A stretch of 64,000 nt of DNA from Sinorhizobium fredii USDA 205. GTDB lineage: Bacteria; Pseudomonadota; Alphaproteobacteria; Rhizobiales; Rhizobiaceae. Made by a program: the position numbers and the translations under genes. This document shows positions 55,430 through 64,000 of the stretch, one piece after another. The stretch spans positions 1 to 64,000 of the forward strand of contig NZ_AUTC01000045.1 in assembly GCF_001461695.1 (NCBI RefSeq), read 5' to 3'. The notes beneath the pieces are model-generated. The model saw only the letters and a program-made list of their open reading frames with translations, made no database searches and was not told the origin of the DNA. Each line of letters begins with the position of its first letter. Position 1 is the first letter of the stretch.

Positions 55430-56794
55430 ATGACGAGCTGCGCTGCGCCCAGGTCACAAACGGAGCCCGGCCAATCGATGCGCCGCGGCGCCTGTCCGTC
55501 GCTCGCCGCGCCGATGCAGACGGGAGATGGTCTGCTCGTGCGGCTGCGTCCGGCGACCGATGGTCTGACGCCCGCCCAGGTTCGAGCGCTGGCCAGAGCG
55601 GCCGCGGCCTGCGGCAGCGGAATCATCGAAGTAACCGCTCGGGGAAACCTGCAGGTCCGCGGCCTGACCGCATCAAGCGTTCCGGCCCTTGCGGCCGCGA
55701 TCGGCGAGGCGGGAATTGCCGTTGCGACCGGGGTCGCGATCGAAACGCCGCCGCTTGCCGGGTTCGATCCGGGCGAAATCGCCGATCCTCGGCCGCTGGC
55801 CGCGGCCCTGCGCGCTGCGATTGCCGACCGGCGCCCGGCGCTTGCGCTCGCGCCGAAATTGTCGATCGTTATCGATGGGCGTGGCCGCTTCCACCTGCGG
55901 GACGTTGCGGCCGACCTGCGGCTTGAAGCGTTGATGAGCGACAATGGCCTTCGCTGGCTGTTATCGCTCGGTGGCTCGGCGCGCCCGGAACGGTCCGTTG
56001 CGCTGCTGGAGACCGAACGGGTTGTCCCCGCTGTGATGGAAATCCTGGCGGAACTCGATGGCCTTGGTGCCGCCGCACGCGGCCGGGACCTCGATGCGGA
56101 TCGCATCCGGCAGCGCTTCTCCGCTGATCTCGGCGCCTTCCCGACGGAGCGCGGCGCCCTGCCATTCTTGCCGGCGGGCATTCACGATTTCGGCGACGAT
56201 CGCATCGTGCTCGGTATCGCCCTCGCTTTTGCCCAGACCGACAGCGCCGACCTCATTGCCTTTCTGCACCGCGCCGAGGAACTGGGCGCGACGGAAATCC
56301 GCCTCGCGCCGCGCCATGGCATCCTCGTCCTCGGTCTATCGAGCGAGGCGGCGGTTGTCGCTCAAGGCATCGCACTTTCCCACGGCTTCCTGGTCGCCGC
56401 CGACGATTCGCGCAATCACATCGCGACCTGCGCCGGGCTTGCCTGCGCCTCGGCGCTGATGGACACCAAGGCGGCGGCCAGGCTATTGGTCGAAGTCGGC
56501 GCCGAGCTTCTCGACGGCTCGCTCACGATTCATCTCTCCGGCTGCACCAAGGGATGCGCCAGGCCCACGGTGTCTCGCCTGACGCTGGTCGGTGCGCCAT
56601 CAGGATATGCGCTTGTCGTAAATGGCACTGCTTGCGTCGCGCCGAGCGCCTACAGGGATGAAAACGGAATAGGAACCGCGCTGGCCGGGCTCAACGCGCT
56701 GGTGCGGGAAAACAAAGACGCTGGCGAATCGGCGCTCTCCTGTCTTACACGGCTCGGGACCGCGCGCATCGTCGCCGCGTTTGAACAGGGATAG
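55430..56794 (+). CDS. cobG: Precorrin-3B synthase
   Basis: 454 residues. Iron-sulfur/sirohaem-reductase-like monooxygenase that makes precorrin-3B with O2. N-terminal RRGACPSLAAPMQTGDGLL, repeat of the ferredoxin-like fold, and cysteine pairs TCAGLAC and SGCTKGCARP ligating the 4Fe-4S centre. Presence of cobG marks the aerobic route. Confidence 0.96.
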   Translation: MTSCAAPRSQTEPGQSMRRGACPSLAAPMQTGDGLLVRLRPATDGLTPAQVRALARAAAACGSGIIEVTARGNLQVRGLTASSVPALAAAIGEAGIAVATGVAIETPPLAGFDPGEIADPRPLAAALRAAIADRRPALALAPKLSIVIDGRGRFHLRDVAADLRLEALMSDNGLRWLLSLGGSARPERSVALLETERVVPAVMEILAELDGLGAAARGRDLDADRIRQRFSADLGAFPTERGALPFLPAGIHDFGDDRIVLGIALAFAQTDSADLIAFLHRAEELGATEIRLAPRHGILVLGLSSEAAVVAQGIALSHGFLVAADDSRNHIATCAGLACASALMDTKAAARLLVEVGAELLDGSLTIHLSGCTKGCARPTVSRLTLVGAPSGYALVVNGTACVAPSAYRDENGIGTALAGLNALVRENKDAGESALSCLTRLGTARIVAAFEQG

Positions 56795-56796
56795 AA

Positions 56797-57429
56797 ATGC
56801 CTGATTACGATTATATCCGCGATGGCAACGCCATCTACGAGCGTTCCTTCGCGATCATCCGCGCGGAAGCCGATCTTTCCGGCTTCTCGGAGGAAGAGGC
56901 CGACCTTGCGGTGCGCATGGTGCATGCCTGCGGTTCCGTCGAGGCGGCGCGTCAGTTCGTCTTCTCCTCCGATTTCGTCTCCGCCGCGCGCGACGCGCTG
57001 AAGAACGGCGCACCGATCTTCTGCGATGCGGAAATGGTCGCCCATGGCGTCACCCGGGCGCGGCTGCCGGCCGGCAACGAGGTGATCTGCACGCTGCGTG
57101 ATCCGCGCACGGCGGAGATCGCCGCCGAGATCGGCAATACGCGCTCGGCGGCGGCGCTGAAGCTTTGGGGCGAGCGGATGGCAGGTTCGGTCGTTGCGAT
57201 CGGCAATGCGCCGACGGCGCTGTTCTATCTGCTCGAAATGCTGCGTGACGGCGCGGCGAAACCGGCGGCGATCCTCGGCATGCCGGTCGGCTTCGTCGGC
57301 GCGGCGGAATCGAAGGATGCGCTTGCCGAGAATTCCTATGGCGTTCCCTTCGCGATCGTCCGCGGCCGGCTGGGCGGCAGTGCGATGACGGCGGCGGCGC
57401 TGAATTCGCTGGCGAGGCCCGGCCTGTGA
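56797..57429 (+). CDS. cobH: Precorrin-8X methylmutase
   Basis: 210 residues. Catalytic His in MVHACGS, substrate loop LGMPVGFVGAAESK. Moves the C11 methyl to C12, giving hydrogenobyrinate. Two bases after cobG; its stop overlaps the cobI GTG. Confidence 0.97.
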   Translation: MPDYDYIRDGNAIYERSFAIIRAEADLSGFSEEEADLAVRMVHACGSVEAARQFVFSSDFVSAARDALKNGAPIFCDAEMVAHGVTRARLPAGNEVICTLRDPRTAEIAAEIGNTRSAAALKLWGERMAGSVVAIGNAPTALFYLLEMLRDGAAKPAAILGMPVGFVGAAESKDALAENSYGVPFAIVRGRLGGSAMTAAALNSLARPGL

Positions 57430-58175
57430 GCGGGCCGGGCAGACTGATCGGCGTCGGAACCGGCCCCGGCGATCCGGAGCTCTTGACCGTGAAGGCGGTG
57501 CGGGCGCTTGGCGAGGCGGACGTTGTCGCCTATTTCGCCAAGGCGGGTCGCAGCGGCAACGGCCGCGCCGTCGTCGAACACCTTCTGAAGCCCGATCTTG
57601 TCGAACTGCCGCTCTACTATCCGGTGACCACCGAAATCGACAAGGACGACGAGGCCTACAAGCGGCAGATCACCGACTTCTACAATGCCTCCGCAGAAGC
57701 GGTTGCCGCGCACCTCAGGGCTGGGCGCACCGTCGCCGTTCTGAGCGAGGGGGACCCGCTGTTCTACGGTTCCTACATGCACCTGCATGTACGGCTCGCA
57801 GGCCGGTTCGCGGTCGAGGTCATTCCCGGCATCACGGCGATGTCCGGATGCTGGTCGGCTGCCGGTCTGCCGCTGGTGCAGGGCGACGAAGTTCTCTCGG
57901 TCCTTCCCGGCACGATGGGCGAGGCCGAACTGCAGCGCAGGCTTGCCGACACCGAAGCGGCCGTGATCATGAAGGTCGGCCGCAACCTGCCGAAGATCCG
58001 CCGCGCGCTTGCGGCGGCCGGCAAACTCGACGCGGCGGTCTATGTCGAGCGCGGCACGATGAAAAATGCGGCGATGATCCCGCTCGGCAAGAAGCCGGAC
58101 GACGAAGCGCCCTATTTTTCGCTCGTGCTCGTTCCAGGTTGGAAGGACAGGCCCGGCCCGAAGGACAGAGCATGA
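57426..58175 (+). CDS. cobI: Precorrin-2 C20-methyltransferase
   Basis: 249 residues from GTG 57426 (GTGA overlap with cobH). SAM methyltransferase core GVGTGPGDPELLTVKAV, LSEGDPLFYGSYMH, VIPGITAMSG. Confidence 0.97.
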   Translation: MSGPGRLIGVGTGPGDPELLTVKAVRALGEADVVAYFAKAGRSGNGRAVVEHLLKPDLVELPLYYPVTTEIDKDDEAYKRQITDFYNASAEAVAAHLRAGRTVAVLSEGDPLFYGSYMHLHVRLAGRFAVEVIPGITAMSGCWSAAGLPLVQGDEVLSVLPGTMGEAELQRRLADTEAAVIMKVGRNLPKIRRALAAAGKLDAAVYVERGTMKNAAMIPLGKKPDDEAPYFSLVLVPGWKDRPGPKDRA

Positions 58176-58936
58176 CCGGAAAACTCTTCATCGTCGGCAC
58201 CGGCCCCGGCAATCCGGCGCAGATGACGCCGGAGGCGCAGGATGCGATCGCGGTTGCGAGCGAATTCTTCGGCTATGGCCCTTACCTCGACCGGCTGAGC
58301 CTCAGGGCCGACCAACGGCGCATCGCCTCCGACAACCGCGAGGAACTGGACCGCGCTCAGGCGGCGCTGACACGCGCGAGCGCCGGCGTCGATGTCTGCG
58401 TGGTCTCCGGCGGCGATCCTGGCATCTTCGCGATGGCCGCGGCCGTCTGCGAGGCGATCGACAAGGGGCCGGTCGAGTGGCGGCAGGTCGATCTCACGAT
58501 CACGCCCGGCGTCACCGCCATGCTCGCGGTGGCGGCGCGCATCGGCGCACCGCTCGGTCACGACTTCTGCGCCATGTCGCTGTCGGACAACCTGAAACCG
58601 TGGGATGTGATTACCAAGCGCCTGCGGCTTGCGGCGCAAGCGGGGCTGGTCATCGCCCTCTACAACCCGATCAGCAAGGCGCGTCCCTGGCAGCTCGGCG
58701 ACGCCTTCGAGGTGCTGCGCCAGGTGCTGCCGGCTCGTGTGCCGGTGATCTTCGGCCGGGCCGCCGGCCGGCCGGACGAGCGCATCGCCGTCATGACGCT
58801 CGGCGAAGCCGATCCCGAGCGCGCCGACATGGCGACCTGCGTGATCATCGGTTCGCCGGAGACGCGGATCGTTGCCCGCGACGGCAAACCGGATCTTGTC
58901 TACACGCCGCGGTCCTTCACCGGGGACAGCCATTGA
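58172..58936 (+). CDS. cobJ: Precorrin-3B C17-methyltransferase
   Basis: 254 residues, ATGA overlap with cobI. VGTGPGNPAQMTPEA, VSGGDPGIFAMAAAV and TPGVTAMLAVAARIGAPLGHDF are the CobJ landmarks. The last 37 bases overlap the antiparallel cobK 3' end. Confidence 0.97.
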   Translation: MTGKLFIVGTGPGNPAQMTPEAQDAIAVASEFFGYGPYLDRLSLRADQRRIASDNREELDRAQAALTRASAGVDVCVVSGGDPGIFAMAAAVCEAIDKGPVEWRQVDLTITPGVTAMLAVAARIGAPLGHDFCAMSLSDNLKPWDVITKRLRLAAQAGLVIALYNPISKARPWQLGDAFEVLRQVLPARVPVIFGRAAGRPDERIAVMTLGEADPERADMATCVIIGSPETRIVARDGKPDLVYTPRSFTGDSH

Positions 58937-59670
58937 TGGATGCGTTCGAGCGCCTCGTCGCAGTCGCAGACCGTCGGCACATCGGCCGGCTTGTGGCGCT
59001 CGACCATCACTACCTCGATCCCGAGCTTCCGGGCCGCGGCGATCTTGCCATAGGTGGCGGTGCCGCCGCTGTTCTTGGCGACGACAACATCGATTGCATG
59101 TTCGCCGAGCAGTTCGAGCTCGTCCGCCTCGGCGAACGGGCCGTGCGCGAGAATCGCCGTGGCGTCGGGAAGGTTCAGCGGCGGCATCACCGGATCGACG
59201 CTGCGCACCACATAGCTGTGCTGCGGCGCCTTCTCGAAGTGGAAGGCCTCCTGGCGGCCGATGGCCAGGAAGACGCGCCGCGGCGCGGCGCCAAGGGTGG
59301 ACACTGCCTCGGCTACGCTCGCGACGCGCGTCCAGCGATCGCCCGGTTGGGCGCCCCAGGCGGGCCGGCGCAGCGCGAAGAGCGGCGTTCCGGTTGCCGC
59401 CGCTGCGGTTGCCGCATTGTGGGAAATGCGCGCCGCAAAAGGATGGGTCGCATCGACGAGCAGGGCAACGGTCTCGAGCTCCAGGAAAACGGCAAGCCCT
59501 TCGGCGCCGCCGAAGCCGCCGACGCGGGTCGGCAATGGCTGCGGCCGCGGATCGGCGGTGCGGCCGGCCAGCGAGACCGCCGCGTCGTAGCGCCGATCGG
59601 TCGCGAGGCGTTCGGCAAGCTGCCGCGCCTCGGTCGTGCCGCCGAGGATCAGGATGCGAGGTCTCTCCAT
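58900..59670 (-). CDS. cobK: Precorrin-6A reductase
   Basis: 256 residues. NADPH-dependent reduction of precorrin-6A to 6B. LILGGTTEARQLAERL, DATHPFAARISHNA and VVAKNSGGTATYGKI landmarks. It lies antiparallel in the cob run: its ATG (59668-59670) shares a CCATGG with the cobL ATG, and its tail overlaps cobJ. Its promoter must therefore lie inside cobL. Confidence 0.96.
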   Translation of the reverse strand: MERPRILILGGTTEARQLAERLATDRRYDAAVSLAGRTADPRPQPLPTRVGGFGGAEGLAVFLELETVALLVDATHPFAARISHNAATAAAATGTPLFALRRPAWGAQPGDRWTRVASVAEAVSTLGAAPRRVFLAIGRQEAFHFEKAPQHSYVVRSVDPVMPPLNLPDATAILAHGPFAEADELELLGEHAIDVVVAKNSGGTATYGKIAAARKLGIEVVMVERHKPADVPTVCDCDEALERIHQWLSPVKDRGV

Positions 59671-60910
59671 GGCTGACATGTCGAATAGCGTCTCGGCCAT
59701 TGTCGCTCCCTGGTTGACCGTCATCGGTATCGGGGAGGATGGTGTAGCCGGTCTCGGCGACGAGGCCAAGCGGCTGATTGCTGCGGCCCCGGTCGTCTTC
59801 GGCGGCATCCGCCATATCGAGCTCGCGGCATCCCTGATCCGGGGCGAGCGCGAGGCCTGGCAGAGCCCCTTCGAAAAATCGGTCGAGGCGATCATTTCAA
59901 GGCGAGGGAGCCCCGTCGTGGTGCTCGCCTCCGGCGATCCGTTCCTCTACGGCGTCGGCGCCACGCTGGCGCGCCGCATCGAGGCGAGCGAGATGCGGAC
60001 GATTCCCGCGCCCTCGGCCTTCAGCCTCGCAGCCGCGCGGCTCGGATGGGCGCTGCAGGAGGCGGCAACCGTTTCGCTGCACGGACGCCCGCTCGATCTC
60101 ATTCGGCCGCATCTGCAGCCGGGCGCCCGCGTGTTGGCACTGACTTCGGACGGGAACGGCCCGAATGCGCTCGCCGGACTGCTCAGCGAAAGCGGCTTCG
60201 GTCAGTCCCGGCTTACCGTCCTCGAAGCATTGGGCGGCGAACGCGAGCGCGTCTCCCGGCACGTTGCCTCGAGCTTCACGCTGGAAAAGGTCAACGCCTT
60301 GAACGTCTGTGCGATCGAGGTCGTCGCGGATGCGGGTTCACGCGTTCTGCCGCTTGCCAGCGGCCGCGACGATGCGCTCTTCGAGCATGACGGTCAGATC
60401 ACCAAGCGTGAGGTCCGGGCGCTGACCCTTTCGGCGCTGGCGCCGCGCAAGGGCGAGCTCCTCTGGGACATCGGCGCCGGCTCGGGCTCGATCGCCATCG
60501 AATGGATGCTGGCGGATCCGGCGATGCGGGCGATCGCCGTCGAAGCTTCGCCCGAGCGGGCGGCGCGGATCGGCCGCAATGCGGCGCGTTTCGGTGTCCC
60601 GGGATTGTCCGTCGTCGAAGGCCAGGCGCCGGACGCGCTCTCGGGACTGGCCCGGCCGGACGTGATCTTCATCGGCGGCGGCGGCAGTGAGGCCGGTGTC
60701 ATGGAAGCGGCGATCGCAGCACTTCCCTCCGGCGGTAGGCTGGTTGCCAATGCGGTAACGACAAAAATGGAAGCGGTGCTGCTGGCCCATCACGCTGGGC
60801 TCGGCGGTTCGCTGATCCGTATCGACATCGCCCGTGCCTCACCCGTCGGCACGATGACGGGCTGGCGACCGGCGATGCCGGTGACGCAATGGTCCTGGGT
60901 CAAGGCCTGA
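59669..60910 (+). CDS. cobL: Precorrin-6B C5,15-methyltransferase (decarboxylating)
   Basis: 413 residues (410 if ATG 59678). N-terminal CobL/CbiE-like methyltransferase (VIGIGEDGVAGLGDEAKRL, LASGDPFLYGVG) and C-terminal CbiT-like domain (LLWDIGAGSGSIAIEWML, DVIFIGGGGS). Fusion form, as in other rhizobia. Confidence 0.96.
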   Translation: MADMSNSVSAIVAPWLTVIGIGEDGVAGLGDEAKRLIAAAPVVFGGIRHIELAASLIRGEREAWQSPFEKSVEAIISRRGSPVVVLASGDPFLYGVGATLARRIEASEMRTIPAPSAFSLAAARLGWALQEAATVSLHGRPLDLIRPHLQPGARVLALTSDGNGPNALAGLLSESGFGQSRLTVLEALGGERERVSRHVASSFTLEKVNALNVCAIEVVADAGSRVLPLASGRDDALFEHDGQITKREVRALTLSALAPRKGELLWDIGAGSGSIAIEWMLADPAMRAIAVEASPERAARIGRNAARFGVPGLSVVEGQAPDALSGLARPDVIFIGGGGSEAGVMEAAIAALPSGGRLVANAVTTKMEAVLLAHHAGLGGSLIRIDIARASPVGTMTGWRPAMPVTQWSWVKA

Positions 60911-60929
60911 GGTTTTTAGAGGATAGATC

Positions 60930-61688
60930 ATGACGGTACATTTCATCGGCGCAGGACCAGGCGCGGCAGACCTCATCACGGTCAGGGGCAGGGACCTGAT
61001 CGGCCGCTGCCCGGTCTGCCTCTATGCCGGCTCGATCGTCTCGCCGGAGCTCTTGCAATATTGTCCGCCCGGTGCCCGCATCATCGACACGGCGCCGATG
61101 TCGCTCGACGAGATCGAGGCGGAGTATCTGCGCGCGGCTGAAGCCGGAGAGGATGTCGCGCGGCTGCATTCCGGCGACCTGTCCGTCTGGAGTGCGGTTG
61201 CCGAGCAGATACGGCGTCTGGAGAAACACGGCATCGGCTACACGATGACGCCCGGCGTACCGGCCTTCGCCGCCGCGGCGGCGACGCTCGGCCGCGAACT
61301 GACCATTCCGACCGTGGCGCAAAGCCTTGTGCTGACCCGCGTTTCCGGCCGCGCCTCGCCAATGCCGAACAGCGAGACGCTAGCCGCTTTCGGCGCCACA
61401 GGTTCGACACTGGCAATCCACCTTGCCATCCACGCGCTCGACCGCGTCGTCGAGGAACTGCTGCCTCTTTACGGCGCCGATTGCCCGGTGGCGATCGTCG
61501 TCAAGGCCTCCTGGCCGGATGAACGTGTCGTGCGCGGCACGCTCGGTGATATCGCCTCAAAGGTCGCAGTCGAACCGATCGAGCGCACGGCACTGATCTT
61601 CGTCGGGCCGGGGCTAGAGGCATCGGACTTCCGGGAAAGCTCCCTTTATGATCCGGCCTATCAGCGCCGCTTCCGCGGCCGGGAATAG
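60930..61688 (+). CDS. cobM: Precorrin-4 C11-methyltransferase
   Basis: 252 residues. [30 protein letters not shown] and [18 protein letters not shown] are CobM-specific. AGAGGATA precedes ATG 60930; last gene of the plus-strand cob run. Confidence 0.97.
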   Translation: MTVHFIGAGPGAADLITVRGRDLIGRCPVCLYAGSIVSPELLQYCPPGARIIDTAPMSLDEIEAEYLRAAEAGEDVARLHSGDLSVWSAVAEQIRRLEKHGIGYTMTPGVPAFAAAAATLGRELTIPTVAQSLVLTRVSGRASPMPNSETLAAFGATGSTLAIHLAIHALDRVVEELLPLYGADCPVAIVVKASWPDERVVRGTLGDIASKVAVEPIERTALIFVGPGLEASDFRESSLYDPAYQRRFRGRE

Positions 61689-61695
61689 AGCGGTC

Positions 61696-62067
61696 TCATT
61701 CCGCATCCGGTTGCGCTACCGGCTTTGGCTTGCGCGGAACATCGCGCCGATCCTCGACGCGATCGCGGTAAAGCGCGGCCTGTCCGAGCAGCATCAGCGT
61801 AACCGGCGTCGTCACGATGACGAAGAAGATGATCAGCAGTTCGTGGAAGATCCAGCGGCTCTGCAGCACCGCGAAGCAGAGCATCGACGCCAGGCAGATG
61901 AGGATCGTGCCGCCACTCGTTGCGATCGTCGGCGCGTGCAGGCGGTCGTAGAAGCTCGGAAGGCGCAGCAGGCCGAGCGAGCCGACGAGCGTCATCGCCG
62001 CGCCGACAAGCAGCAATCCGCAGACGATGATCGCCGCCCAGGCTGGCAGGTCGGTCAGATGGTTCAT
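61696..62067 (-). CDS. phaG: Multisubunit K+(Na+)/H+ antiporter subunit G
   Basis: 123 residues with three membrane helices and the MnhG/PhaG landmark GLLRLPSFYDRLHAPTIATSGG. Overlaps phaF by 4 bp. Part of the pha complex, required in rhizobia for pH adaptation and nodule invasion. Confidence 0.95.
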   Translation of the reverse strand: MNHLTDLPAWAAIIVCGLLLVGAAMTLVGSLGLLRLPSFYDRLHAPTIATSGGTILICLASMLCFAVLQSRWIFHELLIIFFVIVTTPVTLMLLGQAALYRDRVEDRRDVPRKPKPVAQPDAE

Positions 62068-62345
62068 TCGATCACCTCGCCCCGCATGAGGAATTTCGCA
62101 AAGGCGATCGAGGAGACGAAGCCGATCAGAGCGATGATCAGCGCCGTCTCGAAATAGATCGTGTTGGCCGTGCGGATGCCGAAGACAAGCAGCATCAGCA
62201 TCGCGTTGATGTAGAGCGTGTCGAGCCCGAGGATGCGGTCCTGGGCGCGCGGACCCTTGATGATGCGGTAGAGTGCGAAGGCCATCGCCAAGGCGAGCAT
62301 GACCTGTGCGAGCAGGACCGACCAGACGATTGCAAGCGCGATCAT
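62064..62345 (-). CDS. phaF: Multisubunit antiporter subunit F
   Basis: 93 residues, three membrane helices; MrpF-type RIIKGPRAQDRILGLDTLYINAM. ATG 62345 overlaps the phaE stop. Confidence 0.95.
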   Translation of the reverse strand: MIALAIVWSVLLAQVMLALAMAFALYRIIKGPRAQDRILGLDTLYINAMLMLLVFGIRTANTIYFETALIIALIGFVSSIAFAKFLMRGEVIE

Positions 62346-62827
62346 TGCAGTATCTCCTTCAGTCCCGCCTCGTAGCGCTTGACGGTTCGCCGCCAGAGAT
62401 CCTCGTTGTCGATATCGAGCACATGCAGGAGCAAACTCTTCTGACGCCGGTCGTATTCGAGCCAGGCGGTGCCCGGCGTCGCAGTCAGGATGCAGGCGAG
62501 CAGGGCCAGCGCATTCTCGTTCTCCAGATCCACATCGACGGTCATGAAACCGGTATTTGCCGGTCTGCGTCGAGCCCGCAGGATGATCCCGGCGACTGCG
62601 ACATTCGAGCGAATGATGTCGGCGGCGACGGCAAGTGCGAAGCCTGCCATAAGCCCCAGACGGCGCAGGCGCGATTGGGTCGGCTGCAGCTTCACCATGA
62701 CCCAGGCGAGGAGCGTGCTCAGGAAGACGCCGACGACGATCGCGCCGGGTGCCATCGACTGGTTGAGCAACAGCCACATGAGGAAGAGGGCGATCGAGAA
62801 CAGCGGATAGGGATACCAGGCGCGCAT
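62342..62827 (-). CDS. phaE: Multisubunit antiporter subunit E
   Basis: 161 residues; N-terminal membrane helices and a cytosolic MrpE domain (IIRSNVAVAGIIL, LTATPGTAWLEYD, LHVLDI). Two bases after phaD. Confidence 0.95.
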   Translation of the reverse strand: MRAWYPYPLFSIALFLMWLLLNQSMAPGAIVVGVFLSTLLAWVMVKLQPTQSRLRRLGLMAGFALAVAADIIRSNVAVAGIILRARRRPANTGFMTVDVDLENENALALLACILTATPGTAWLEYDRRQKSLLLHVLDIDNEDLWRRTVKRYEAGLKEILQ

Positions 62828-62829
62828 CT

Positions 62830-64000
62830 CTACTTTCCCCCCGCCCTGGGTGCGGAAAGAACCCGCTCGCTGAGGATGAGCGGGGCGAGCAGATCGTCGG
62901 CGGTCGCCTGCATGTATCGCATCGCGGGCCCGGCCTGGAAGCTCAGGAAGACGCAAGCCGCGAGCAGGACGGCAACGGGCGTGATCTCGATGACGACGAC
63001 GCGCGGTATGGTTCCCTCGATCGAAGCCCAGAAGGTCCGGATGCCGACCCGGTTCATGGCGATCATGGCGGCGAGGCCCGAAAGGATGAGGAGCGCCACA
63101 TAGATCCAGTCGGCGGCCGAAATCGTGCTCGCCTCTTTTGCTTCCGGCAGGTCGAAGAGCCCGCGCAGCAGCGCGAATTTGGCGATGAAGCCCGATAGTG
63201 GCGGCAGGCCGGACAGCAGGATGGCGCACACGCAGAAACAGAGCCCGAGAATGGCCATCGTGCCCGGAATGGCGACGCCCACTTCCTCCTCTTCTTCATC
63301 CTCGTCGAAGTCGCCATAGGCCTCCATCGTCACCGCCAGAACGTCGGCGCCAGCGTCGCGGCCGCGTTCGACAAGTTCGATAAGCAGGAAGAAGGCTGCG
63401 ATCGTCAGCGTCGAGCTGACGAGATAGAGGAGGGCGCCGGCGAGCATTTCCGGTCGTCCGAGGCCGATCGCCGCAAGCAGCGTCCCGGAAGAGACGAGCA
63501 CCGCATAGGCGGCGAGCCGACCCATTGCCTGCGAAGCAAGCACGCCGATGGTGCCGAAGGCGATCGTCAGCATGCCGCCGGCCAGAAGCCAGTCCTGGCC
63601 GAATCCGGCCGATGCGCCCGCCGCGGTGCCGAAGACGAGCAGATGCAGGCGGAGAATGACGTAGATGCCGACCTTCGTCAGGATGGCGAAGACGGCGGCG
63701 ACCGGCGGCGTCGCCGCCGCGTAGGCGGTCGGCAGCCAGAAGCTCAACGGCCACATGCCCGCCTTGACGAGAAAGGCGACGCCCAGCACGGCGGCGCCGG
63801 TTTCGACGAGCCGCCGGCTTTCCGGCGCGAGCGTCGCGAGCCTCTGCGCGAGATCGGCCATGTTGAGCGTGCCGGTGGCGCCGTAAATCAGGCTGACGCC
63901 GATCAGGAACAGCGATGATGCGGCGAGGTTGATGGCGACGTAATGCAGCCCGGCCTTGACGCGCAACGGCCCGGAACCGTGCAGCAGCAGACCGTAGGAG
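62830..64000 (-). CDS. phaD: Multisubunit antiporter subunit D (partial)
   Basis: 3' part only (about 390 codons); the gene runs off the right edge of the window. NADH dehydrogenase ND4/MrpD-like with many helices; the conserved proton-channel Lys lies in FLVKAGMWPLSFWLP. An acidic insert (DFDEDEEEEEVG) sits between helices. phaA/phaC should lie beyond the window. Confidence 0.94.
   Translation of the reverse strand, partial: SYGLLLHGSGPLRVKAGLHYVAINLAASSLFLIGVSLIYGATGTLNMADLAQRLATLAPESRRLVETGAAVLGVAFLVKAGMWPLSFWLPTAYAAATPPVAAVFAILTKVGIYVILRLHLLVFGTAAGASAGFGQDWLLAGGMLTIAFGTIGVLASQAMGRLAAYAVLVSSGTLLAAIGLGRPEMLAGALLYLVSSTLTIAAFFLLIELVERGRDAGADVLAVTMEAYGDFDEDEEEEEVGVAIPGTMAILGLCFCVCAILLSGLPPLSGFIAKFALLRGLFDLPEAKEASTISAADWIYVALLILSGLAAMIAMNRVGIRTFWASIEGTIPRVVVIEITPVAVLLAACVFLSFQAGPAMRYMQATADDLLAPLILSERVLSAPRAGGK

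Overview
The window reads as chromosomal DNA of a fast-growing rhizobium close to Sinorhizobium/Ensifer. The evidence is the high GC content, the RIME-like intergenic palindromes, the initiator tRNA, the aerobic cobF-to-cobM cluster, the pha-type multisubunit antiporter genes and the adjacent tyrosine and branched-chain keto-acid catabolic genes. From memory, the cob/pha/bkd/hmg neighbourhood matches the S. meliloti chromosome; no database was searched.

Layout. 0.1-3.1 kb: initiator tRNA, a RIME-like repeat, a TetR repressor, a truncated SDR gene and a class III aminotransferase. 3.2-5.9 kb: a Cpx-like envelope-stress module (Spy/CpxP-like protein, OmpR-type regulator, histidine kinase) whose regulator has lost its 5' end to a palindromic repeat. 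5.9-17.0 kb: a GntR-controlled catabolic locus with a ProC-like reductase, polar amino acid ABC transporter, DapA-family lyase, FAD oxidoreductase, aldehyde dehydrogenase with an in-frame amber codon, proline-racemase-family enzyme and two SDRs. Its enzyme set fits import and breakdown of a proline or hydroxyproline-like compound. 17.0-22.3 kb: a TetR/oxidoreductase pair with a clear promoter-operator, a GGDEF-EAL protein and a methyltransferase-like protein.

22.3-31.4 kb is the most unusual block. It is a leftward gene set for type I secretion: an Asn/Gly/Asp-rich low-complexity protein, a 667-residue protein with internal repeats, a PrtD-like ATPase with a long disordered N-terminus, an HlyD-type adaptor, and a protein joining half of a CelD/GNAT-like fold to TPR repeats. 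31.4-34.6 kb is gene-poor, with a possible HEPN-fold protein, perfect palindromes and a LuxR-type regulator.

34.6-41.0 kb: tyrosine/homogentisate catabolism (hpd, hmgA, fumarylacetoacetase, maiA) with divergent Lrp and MarR regulators, then purU. 41.3-47.6 kb: a thiolase and the branched-chain 2-oxoacid dehydrogenase operon (bkdA1-bkdA2-bkdB-lpdV). 48-54.5 kb: a DAO-family oxidoreductase, a DHRS6-like SDR, a short ModE-like repressor convergent with modABC, a ModE-type operator, and ung. 54.5-61.7 kb: cobF, cobG, cobH, cobI, cobJ, cobL and cobM on the plus strand with cobK antiparallel between cobJ and cobL. 61.7-64.0 kb: phaG, phaF, phaE and the 3' part of phaD, which runs off the window.

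At least three genes are visibly damaged (SDR fragment, response regulator, aldehyde dehydrogenase), all in the first 15 kb.
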